DNA from: Janthinobacterium lividum
Lineage (GTDB): Bacteria > Pseudomonadota > Gammaproteobacteria > Burkholderiales > Burkholderiaceae_D
Assembly (NCBI RefSeq): GCF_023509035.1
Contig: NZ_CP075583.1
Coordinates: forward strand, 5,456,001 to 5,520,000
Direction of reading: 5' to 3'
DNA length: 64,000 bases
Under the pieces are notes generated by a model. The model worked only from the letters and a program-made list of their open reading frames with translations, ran no database searches and was not told the DNA's origin. Shown here one piece after another: positions 53,269 through 59,553 of the stretch. The position numbers and the translations under genes are program-made. Position 1 is the stretch's first letter; each line of letters opens with the position of its first letter.

Positions 53269-53529
53269 TTGGATAATATAATAATTTCCACCTATTTCAT
53301 CGAGTTTACGCGTCGAACTAACAGAGTTTTAAGAACAATAGATGAGCGCGCAGGCCGGGTAAAAATCGACATAAAGGATATAGCTAAACCATTCGATACT
53401 TTGATTGTCGATGCGTGGGTGATTGAAAAAAATGGAGTGCTCTGGCTTGTACATGAAACTGATGCTGGCTATACGGTGGAGATCTTGCTATCGAAAGCTT
53501 TGCGCTTTTCGCGCCAGGCGAAGTTGTAA
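53269..53529 (+). CDS. Hypothetical protein, 86 aa
   Basis: The frame opens with TTG at 53269 preceded by AGGA. The product is soluble and beta-rich (VKIDIKDIAKPFDTLIVDAWVIEKNGVLWLVHETDAGYTVEILLSKAL), with a basic C-terminus. No family is recognised. The AT-rich repeats upstream may be its control region. Confidence 0.5.
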   Translation: MDNIIISTYFIEFTRRTNRVLRTIDERAGRVKIDIKDIAKPFDTLIVDAWVIEKNGVLWLVHETDAGYTVEILLSKALRFSRQAKL

Positions 53530-53877
53530 AGTCCACCTTTAAGAATCTATCAGGCACTTAGAAAAACCGATCCGAGGCGGACTCGCTCGACGGCTAGCCG
53601 GTATTGATTAACGCATGTATCAAGAGACTGCAATCCCCCCCTCAGTGTGCAAATACCAACATTTGCATGCCATTGCACCAGTCGCACAAAAAATTCCTCA
53701 AAGTGCGTCAATTCGCATCTCTCGACCACTCGGGAGGCAAAGGTGTCAAACGTGGAGTGGTAGAAGGTGCCTAAGGAAGGGGTAGCGGAGTGGCGGCCAG
53801 CGTACAATCGGAGACCAACAATGATAAGCTCTAGATAACACCACCCTCGCAGACAGCGATATACCTTGAGACACCTT
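53530..53877. other. Non-coding stretch with a phage-edge-like motif
   Basis: No gene is supported in these 348 bases. At 53697-53718 CTCAAAGTGCGTCAATTCGC resembles the start of both copies of the prophage-edge repeat (49617 and 57988), suggesting another eroded element boundary. Confidence 0.4.
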
Positions 53878-54540
53878 ATGAAAAAGATGACGGCTACAGA
53901 AAAGAAGGCGATTACTCAAGACTGGAAAGAAGCGATTGGCGCGTATGAAATATATAAGCCACTTCACTTATTGAAGCGTAACGGCCCTCTGCTGACTGGC
54001 ATTTATCTAAACCCCGTGTATGGCGGGGAACATTATGTTCCCGTGTTCCACACGCACTCACTGATGACGCCGTTTCCTGTGGTTTCGCTTACCACACCGA
54101 GTCCTTTATTGAATGGTAAAGGTGTAGATGAATCAATAAGTCCCTTGCGCCACTCAAGCAAGTTCGATGAACTAGTTGAACGGTTTCGATTGCAGTGCCC
54201 TACTGCATTTATCAACACACTTTCCTGCGCCACGCTGGACTCCCTGTATCAAAATGCTGTAGCAAGTACCCATAACTTCCCGATACAAGCCATGACCGAC
54301 AATATCTTGTTGCTGGCTTGGTGCAAGAAGGAGGCAAGGGTCGCCGAGCGTATTGAGTATTACAAACTCATCCTGCAGGGGTGGCCGGAAGGTGTAACCC
54401 AACACGTAGGGGGAGCTACAGGCTGGGAGCGTGAAATCAAGACCTTATTAGATCCCCAACGCCTTGTAGAGTCCGTCACACAAGAATTGAAAAAATTCAA
54501 GTTGAGTCACTTCCCAGATCACTCACTGCCATGTGATTAA
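53878..54540 (+). CDS. Hypothetical protein, 220 aa
   Basis: The frame starts at ATG 53878 (MKKMTATEKKAITQDWKEAI); a TTG at 53866 would add four residues, and neither has a strong ribosome-binding site. The protein is soluble and of mixed composition. A central proline-rich part (LMTPFPVVSLTTPSPLL) is followed by a helical C-terminus. I do not recognise a family. It lies inside the accessory region with repeat copy B right after it. Confidence 0.55.
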   Translation: MKKMTATEKKAITQDWKEAIGAYEIYKPLHLLKRNGPLLTGIYLNPVYGGEHYVPVFHTHSLMTPFPVVSLTTPSPLLNGKGVDESISPLRHSSKFDELVERFRLQCPTAFINTLSCATLDSLYQNAVASTHNFPIQAMTDNILLLAWCKKEARVAERIEYYKLILQGWPEGVTQHVGGATGWEREIKTLLDPQRLVESVTQELKKFKLSHFPDHSLPCD

Positions 54541-54627
54541 TCGTAAGCGTAAAGCCAGCACCGTCTTGAGCTTGGCATTGATTTGCCAGATGATGGCATC
54601 ACACCGCTGGGAAGCGAGGAAGCGAGG

Positions 54628-54774
54628 GTCAGGTCCGCCATTCAGACACAGACTGATGCGTTGGGTGCTGTGCATCATGCGATCAGGTCTGCCATTTGAA
54701 CACGGGCTGACGCATTTGCGTCGTAAAAGCATGCTCAGCCGAGAACTAAATGAGAACCATGAACGCGCGCCCTG
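54628..54774. repeat. Dispersed repeat family R, copy B (two units)
   Basis: Two ~54-bp units (starting at 54631 and 54685) match copies A and C closely. The copy lacks the GC-hairpin end. It fills much of the 315-base gap before the alpha/beta hydrolase gene; the rest of that gap shows nothing recognisable. Confidence 0.75.
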
Positions 54775-54855
54775 GATCGGATACTGACAAAAACTGACAG
54801 TCAACCGATGTATGATCGGCGAATCAAAACTAAAATGTAAAGGGCTAAATTCACC

Positions 54856-55647
54856 ATGGCTATTTTTACTCATTCATCAGGTCAGTACTTGTCAGTTGAT
54901 GATGCTGAAATATACTTTGAAATCATAGGCAACCCGATTGGGAGTCCATTGCTTTTACTGCATGGCGGCTTAGGTAACCTCACTGACTTCAATGGCATTG
55001 TCGCTCAACTTGCAAGTGAATTTAAATTAATTGGCATTGATTTTCGGGGGCATGGCAAGTCAACGCTCGGAAAATCTCGCTTGACCTATAAACAATATCA
55101 AGCAGATGCCGAAGCTATTGTCGCGCACTTGAACATCGATTGTTTTTCCATACTTGGCTTTAGTGATGGTGGTATCACTGCCTTACGCATGGCAGCTGAA
55201 ACCCCTTCGCGAATTAATGGGCTTGTTGCGGTGGCGGCTCAAAGTCAAATGGGGCAGGACGACCCGGCCCTTCCCATGCTAAGTGGCGTGACAGCTGATT
55301 TCTGGGAAACAAAGTTCCCCGAGGCGGTCTCATACTACAGAAAGAACAATCCAGAGCCGGACTTTAATGCATTGATCAAATCGGTTGTATCGCTCTGGAC
55401 AAATAGTACACACAGCGCTTACCCTGGCAATCTCATCGAACAGATCACGGCACAAACTTTGCTGGTGCGTGGCGACGAAGATCATATTTGTTCATTAAAG
55501 TGCGCCGCTGAACTGCAAGATCAAATAAAAGGGTCTGCCTTCTTGAACATTCCTTATGCAGGGCACGAGGTGTACAAAGATTCTCCTATTTTGTTCATGG
55601 AGGCCGTGCACGATTTCCTTACCAATAGAATTGCTAAGAAAAACTAG
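54856..55647 (+). CDS. Alpha/beta-fold hydrolase
   Basis: The 263-aa protein has the oxyanion segment LLLHGGLGN, the IGIDFRGHGKS motif, and the nucleophile elbow GFSDGG (Ser in G-x-S-x-G, near residue 100). The acid is in LVRGDEDHI and the catalytic histidine in IPYAGHEVY. There is no signal peptide, so it is cytosolic. It resembles C-C hydrolases and haloalkane-type esterases; the substrate is unknown. It is bracketed by repeat copies B and C, which suggests carriage as a cassette. Confidence 0.9.
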   Translation: MAIFTHSSGQYLSVDDAEIYFEIIGNPIGSPLLLLHGGLGNLTDFNGIVAQLASEFKLIGIDFRGHGKSTLGKSRLTYKQYQADAEAIVAHLNIDCFSILGFSDGGITALRMAAETPSRINGLVAVAAQSQMGQDDPALPMLSGVTADFWETKFPEAVSYYRKNNPEPDFNALIKSVVSLWTNSTHSAYPGNLIEQITAQTLLVRGDEDHICSLKCAAELQDQIKGSAFLNIPYAGHEVYKDSPILFMEAVHDFLTNRIAKKN

Positions 55648-55755
55648 TTGACCAGACCCACGAAAGCGATGCGGCCTTCCTGCGCCGGCTGGGCAGAAAA
55701 TACGACGCCGCGGCCAGAAGAGTTGGATGCTAGGAAGCGAGCACTGGAAGCGAGG

Positions 55756-55975
55756 GTCAGGTCCGCCATTCAGACACAGACTAATGCGTTGGGTGCTTTG
55801 CGTCACGCGATCAGGTCTGCCATTTGAACACCGGCTGAGGCATTTGCGTCGTAAAAGCATGCTCAGCCGAGAACCTAATGAGAACCACGAACGCTCGCCC
55901 TTGGCGCGCGAGGCTGCCGCGTAGCGGCAGCAGGTGGAGGATTCAGGGCGGGCTGGGCCGGTATAGGCCCAGCCC
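55756..55975. repeat. Dispersed repeat family R, copy C (two units plus terminal hairpin)
   Basis: The most complete copy: two ~54-bp units, then CGAGAACCTAATGAGAACCA, GGAGGATTCAGGGCGGGCTG and a perfect hairpin GGGCTGGGCC-GGTAT-AGGCCCAGCCC (55950-55975). It starts about 108 bases after the hydrolase stop codon. Confidence 0.8.
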
Positions 55976-56007
55976 TTCGAATCTCACACGCATGGCGCCG
56001 CCCTGCT

Positions 56008-56067
56008 CGCTTCCGCCAGGCAATAAAAAACCGCCCGAAGGCGGTTTCTTTATTTCTGGCGGAAGCG
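56008..56067. terminator. 60-base near-perfect hairpin (28-bp arms, CGAA loop)
   Basis: CGCTTCCGCCAG...AACCGCC and GGCGGTT...CTGGCGGAAGCG pair over 28 bases with three mismatches around CGAA. The inner part is A-rich before and T-rich after CCGCC-CGAA-GGCGG, as in a bidirectional terminator. It follows repeat copy C. Confidence 0.75.
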
Positions 56068-56121
56068 GTGTAAGGCGAATAGTTTGGTTGTATGCGGCTT
56101 TTCAGTGCCGCACCACAATCG

Positions 56122-56140
56122 TACCTACTTAAATACCTAC
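56122..56140. repeat. Arm-type direct repeat TACCTAC/TACCTAC, 12-nt period
   Basis: Two identical heptamers start 12 bases apart (56122 and 56134). The preceding TTGTATGCGGCTTTTCAGTG and the following AT-rich tail match the 51791-51854 region. Confidence 0.5.
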
Positions 56141-56218
56141 AAAAAAAATATTGGCAAAAAAGTATTCGCGTACTCTTCAAATGTCTTGGCGTCAGGCTCC
56201 CTCCTTAAGTACCTGCAA

Positions 56219-57238
56219 TCAACCAATGAGAGTAGCTTTAAATGTCACGAGATCTGGACAACCAGCCGCATGAATAGCACGATGACAGTTGCTGCATAAA
56301 ACCATAAAATGATCTTCCGTAGGCGTCAAGATCGCACCCTTTTCCGGAAGTTCAGAAAGAGGTTGGTTATGATGCGCTTCAATAAAGTCTGCCATCAACG
56401 CGCCGTACAAAACCTCAAATCGAAATTTACAAGCCTGGCAAGTACTTCCCAGTTTTTTCTTCACACGTTTTATCAATGCTTTATTGCGATGGCGATATTC
56501 ATATTTCTTATGATTTGCCACTCTCTTAGCTCCATCGATTCCACCCTCTTCTTCTGGCGGCAGCTCACCGGTTGAGGCCATATCTGCGATTATTTCATCG
56601 AGATCCAAGTCATCAAGTGCATTTTTACGAACGAGATCATTATATATGGCAAGCATTTTATTCAAGTCTGCCCTTAAAACATCCTCTGCTGGGAGTGCAG
56701 CTATCTGATATCTTTTCCCGAACGCGACAGCCGCTGCCCAAGGGTCTATACCAGAATCTCCTTTATTCACCCGCTTTGCCGCGGTATCACGGGATGTTTG
56801 AAATGGTCCAGCAGAGAATCCTGCATGTTTCCACGCATCGGACGCGTTGCGAAGCCTCTCTGCACGCTTCCGTAATTCGATGAGGGCGTTCGGTTTTCCT
56901 ACTCCCTGTTCGAGGCGTTGGGCACCTTGTCCCAGTACAAGACAGACAGTTTGGAATTCCGGTTCAAAAAGGTAAACAGGGTAATAGCCAGCTTGTGCAG
57001 AATCTGTTACATCAGGATGAAGTACCGCAAGCCACGGAGCTGAGTTCCACTGCCCAGCACCTGGACTAGATGCAAACTTATATCGATTCTGATATTTAGG
57101 TAGAGCGAGATCGTGCGCTGCGCTCGACCAATCGTTACGAATCGCTTTTGCGAGCGGATGATCCTTCAGTGACTGGGTTCGCGCAGTCGGAAACTCAGCA
57201 GCGATACGTTTGATAAGCTCAGAAAAAACGTTCGACAT
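56219..57238 (-). CDS. McrB-N (DUF3578)-HNH endonuclease, putative modification-dependent restriction enzyme
   Basis: The 339-aa protein has an N-terminal DUF3578/MrcB_N-like domain (about residues 1-190: SPWLAVLHPDV-like NSAPWLAVLHPDVTDSAQAG, YYPVYLF). These domains read modified bases. A C-terminal HNH nuclease follows (FIEAHHNQPLSEL, then ILTPTEDHFMVLCSNCHRAIH, with CQAC and CSNC zinc pairs). That combination is known from stand-alone Type IV-like restriction proteins that cut methylated or otherwise modified DNA. There is no partner GTPase (McrB motor) or methylase nearby. It is the only defence candidate in the accessory region. The start ATG at 57238 is clear. Confidence 0.85.
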   Translation of the reverse strand: MSNVFSELIKRIAAEFPTARTQSLKDHPLAKAIRNDWSSAAHDLALPKYQNRYKFASSPGAGQWNSAPWLAVLHPDVTDSAQAGYYPVYLFEPEFQTVCLVLGQGAQRLEQGVGKPNALIELRKRAERLRNASDAWKHAGFSAGPFQTSRDTAAKRVNKGDSGIDPWAAAVAFGKRYQIAALPAEDVLRADLNKMLAIYNDLVRKNALDDLDLDEIIADMASTGELPPEEEGGIDGAKRVANHKKYEYRHRNKALIKRVKKKLGSTCQACKFRFEVLYGALMADFIEAHHNQPLSELPEKGAILTPTEDHFMVLCSNCHRAIHAAGCPDLVTFKATLIG

Positions 57239-57370
57239 AATATTTAGCCAATTAACGAAAATCTAATGTTACCCCACTGCAAGACTTCCGCCAAATATTA
57301 AATCCACTTCCAAAATAATCCATATCGATGCTACTGGCGTTGCCGACCGCGCTGGGCGCTAGAATCAGAA

Positions 57371-57470
57371 GCCGTCTGTGCACGAAGTGATGCGTTAGAC
57401 ATCATGGAAGCTTGTCAGTTGATGGCTAATTGGGAGGATTCGGAGCTGACTGGACCGGTAGGCCCAGCCT
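57371..57470. repeat. Dispersed repeat family R, copy D (single degenerate unit)
   Basis: GTCTGTGCACGAAGTGATGC, then a GGGAGGATTCGGAGCTGACTGG segment and a GACTGG...CCCAGCCT hairpin (57448-57470) followed by a T-run at 57481, resemble copies C and E. It lies in the 334-base gap between the nuclease gene and the small YjzC-like gene. Confidence 0.6.
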
Positions 57471-57534
57471 ACAGATGCGATTTTTTTAACACCAACACCA
57501 AAAATCCTGCTACAGGATACAAAAATCTTTCAAT

Positions 57535-57558
57535 GAAAAACGCCAGGCCTCCCAGCGT
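57535..57558 (-). terminator. Terminator of the 62-aa gene
   Basis: On the minus strand a hairpin of ACGCTGGG and CCTGGCGT (with wobble pairs) is followed by TTTTTC, 15 bases after the stop codon of the 57573-57761 gene. Confidence 0.65.
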
Positions 57559-57572
57559 CTTTCATTCGTAAA

Positions 57573-57761
57573 TTACCGCTTACTGTCTGGCGTGATAGCG
57601 GTAGGAACCCAAACGCTACCGGGTTTGGACGTAGGTGGTGCCTTGTGATGATCCGGGATCGTTGCGTAGTTGTCCTTCATACCACCACGCGGACCTTGCT
57701 CTTGATAAATGCCACCTTTGTTGCCAGGAGTAGTACCTGGCTTAATTGGAGTTTTTGCCAT
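57573..57761 (-). CDS. Small YjzC-like protein
   Basis: The 62-aa protein starts at ATG 57761 after AAAGGTG. The sequence is rich in Pro, Gly and Lys (KPGTTPGNKGGIYQEQGPRGG) and resembles the short YjzC family (K-P-G-x-x-x-P-x-x-G-x-Y) found across bacteria. It is likely a soluble or disordered protein; function unknown. It has its own terminator, so it is a monocistronic gene. Confidence 0.6.
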   Translation of the reverse strand: MAKTPIKPGTTPGNKGGIYQEQGPRGGMKDNYATIPDHHKAPPTSKPGSVWVPTAITPDSKR

Positions 57762-58004
57762 TGCTTGTCACCTTTCAGGATGATGCCGAAAGACAATTCT
57801 ATCGACGGGTTAACAATTGGTGCTGACTATAAATTTGCAAGAGATAAATATTAAAATATTTATCACATAAATGTATTATTTATAAGCGTATTTTTTGACT
57901 ATAGGAAATTTTCTGCATGCTGCATGATAAAAAATCAATGCCAAAAATTACATACATTAGCCCAAGCATGAAATTACTAAAAAATGCGTCAAAATGCGTC
58001 AAAA

Positions 58005-58229
58005 CGCATGCCTCCTCTCCGCCCCTTGGCGCCAGTCCTCATGCCCCTTCGGCCATGACGCAAATTTGAGTCAAAAGACCCCTATATAGCGGGCAGGTGT
58101 GGAGGGGGGACAACTGCGCGCGCCGGGCCGAAATGGGTCTTTTTCTTGCATCCATAGCAACTTCATTCGTCGGGACGTGAAAAAGCCGCCTCGTGGGCGG
58201 CTTGTGCGGTGGCTGGGGCGTGCTGGCTC
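58005..58229. repeat. P2-like prophage edge (copy Y of the direct repeat, putative cos region)
   Basis: The segment aligns with 49633-49847. In P2 phages cos lies immediately beyond Q on this side, and the GC-rich stretch GGAGGGGGGACAACTGCGCG (58101-58120) within a conserved context is a reasonable cos candidate. This cannot be proven without comparison to related phages. Confidence 0.6.
58180..58202 (-). terminator. Terminator of the leftward phage Q/P operon
   Basis: AGCCGCC-TCGT... on the plus strand reads on the minus strand as GCCGCCC-ACGA-GGCGGCTTTTTC: a perfect stem followed by a U-run. It ends the transcript of the portal and terminase genes. The same hairpin is in copy X at about 49801-49823. 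Confidence 0.8.
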
Positions 58230-58276
58230 GGAGGGTCTGGCGCGGCCCTGCCCTGCCGGCTATCGCGGCGTGGCGG

Positions 58277-58492
58277 TCATCCTGTGCGGCCGGCGCGGGC
58301 CTTGGCCGCTTGCTCCTTCTCGTAGTCGTCGCGGCAGTCCACATTGCAGAACAGCAGCGCGGGCGCCAGCGCCTCGTCGCAGTAGTGGCAGCAGCCATGC
58401 GCTACCAGGGCGGGCCGGGCACGCACGGCGGCCAGGCCGCGCGCTACCTCCGCGAAAATGATCTTGTCCGTGTTGTCGATGTGATCGCTCAT
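58277..58492 (-). CDS. Small cysteine-rich protein coupled to phage portal gene
   Basis: The 71-aa protein has a zinc-finger-like pattern (CCHYCDEALAPALLFCNVDCRDDYEKE; C-x2-C then C-x3-C). Comparable small proteins stand next to Q in P2-like prophages of Burkholderiales as far as I recall; their role is unknown. The start ATG overlaps the stop of Q by four bases, which shows coupling. It is the last gene before the terminator and the cos-like sequence. Confidence 0.75.
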   Translation of the reverse strand: MSDHIDNTDKIIFAEVARGLAAVRARPALVAHGCCHYCDEALAPALLFCNVDCRDDYEKEQAAKARAGRTG

Positions 58493-59553
58493 GCCGCGCC
58501 CTCCCCGCCCGTGGCCAGGTCATACGGGGCGAAGCGCACCACTTCCACGCCGGCCCACTCGTTGATCGCCATGAACTGCGCCTGCAGCGGCACCAGCTCG
58601 TTACGGGCGAAGACGCGCGCGGCCGGCTCGACGGCGCCGAAGCCGCCGGCATTGTTCGGCAGGATGCCCATCAGTTGCGGCGGCACGCGGTGCGCGGCCA
58701 GCTGGTCGTCGCGCGTCACGCTCTTGATGTTGAAAAACTCGTCCTTGGCGGCCACGTCGGACACGGGCAGAATCTGGATGCCGTCCTTCTTGCCGTTTGG
58801 CGCGTACATGAACAGGTTGCGGAAGTTGCCCGGCCCCTTGCTGTCGCGCATGGCCTGGCGCAGGTTGTCCACGTCCTGGGTGTTGGCGGCCGCGTCCGTC
58901 ATGTAGAACACGAAACCGGCGTGCGAGCCATTCTTGTAATACTTGCGGCGGAACAAGGTGGCCGCCTCGTTGAGCCAGGCCGACTGCAGTGCGCTCAGGT
59001 ACTGCGGCACGCCATACAGCTCCTGATTGACGTCCGGCTCCATCAGGTGGAAGACGCGGCCCTTGTCGAACTGGTGCACGGCTTGGTAGCCGTTCACGAA
59101 GAAATACGTGTCCAGATCGACGCCGCGCCGCATGTACTTGGCCAGGGCATGCTGGTACGCCAGCGCCTTGCCGCTGCGGCTGGGCCTATCTTCCAGGTAG
59201 GCATTGCCGAACGTCAGGAAGTCCAGGGCCATGCGCTTGAAGGCGTCGCGCGACAAATACTTGCTGGGAATCAAGGTGGACACCAGCACGTTGGCCTTGA
59301 AGTGGATCGCGCTGCTGTGGTGTACGCCCGCATTGAAGGACTTGGCCAGGCCGGCCAGGTTGACGGGCGGCTCATACCAGTGGCCGTTCTTCCAGCATTC
59401 GAAGCAATCGAGGATATCGGCGTGCTCGAGCACGGGCGTGGGGTCGCCGAAAGAAAACGCCTCGATGCCGGCGGCGGCCGGCGCCCTGGACGCTGGTGGT
59501 GGCGTGCCCTGGGCCTGCTGGCCGCGCGCGCGCAAGTATCGTGCTTTGCTCAA
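58489..59553 (-). CDS. Q: Phage portal protein, P2 gpQ family
   Basis: The 354-aa protein forms the dodecameric vertex through which DNA enters the capsid. It matches gpQ: FSFGDPTPVLEHADILDCFECWKNGHWYEPPVNLAGLAKSFNAGVHHSSAI, GNAYLEDRPSRSGK, YGVPQYLSALQSAWLNEAATLFRRKYYKNGSHAGF, and VPPQLMGILPNNAGGFG near the end. P2 gpQ is 344 aa. The start is TTG (59551-59553), which overlaps the TGA of the terminase gene, with GGAG eight bases upstream; a longer frame to 59634 is not credible. The gene is cotranscribed with P and the small zinc protein. Confidence 0.93.
   Translation of the reverse strand: MSKARYLRARGQQAQGTPPPASRAPAAAGIEAFSFGDPTPVLEHADILDCFECWKNGHWYEPPVNLAGLAKSFNAGVHHSSAIHFKANVLVSTLIPSKYLSRDAFKRMALDFLTFGNAYLEDRPSRSGKALAYQHALAKYMRRGVDLDTYFFVNGYQAVHQFDKGRVFHLMEPDVNQELYGVPQYLSALQSAWLNEAATLFRRKYYKNGSHAGFVFYMTDAAANTQDVDNLRQAMRDSKGPGNFRNLFMYAPNGKKDGIQILPVSDVAAKDEFFNIKSVTRDDQLAAHRVPPQLMGILPNNAGGFGAVEPAARVFARNELVPLQAQFMAINEWAGVEVVRFAPYDLATGGEGAA

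Larger units (their letters stand above)
57762..58276. other. Non-coding stretch at the prophage boundary
   Basis: These 515 bases contain no gene I can support. The left part is AT-rich. At 57981-58000 the decamer AAAATGCGTC is repeated exactly twice, followed by AAAACGCATG. From 58005 the phage-edge repeat begins (see 58005-58229). Confidence 0.55.

Noticed and set aside
53550..53807. 85-codon minus-strand frame
   Set aside because: No ribosome-binding site, no coding character, and it spans a phage-edge-like repeat motif.
43300..58000. CRISPR array made of the R repeats
   Set aside because: The copies are few, far apart, irregularly spaced and of different lengths, and no cas genes are present.
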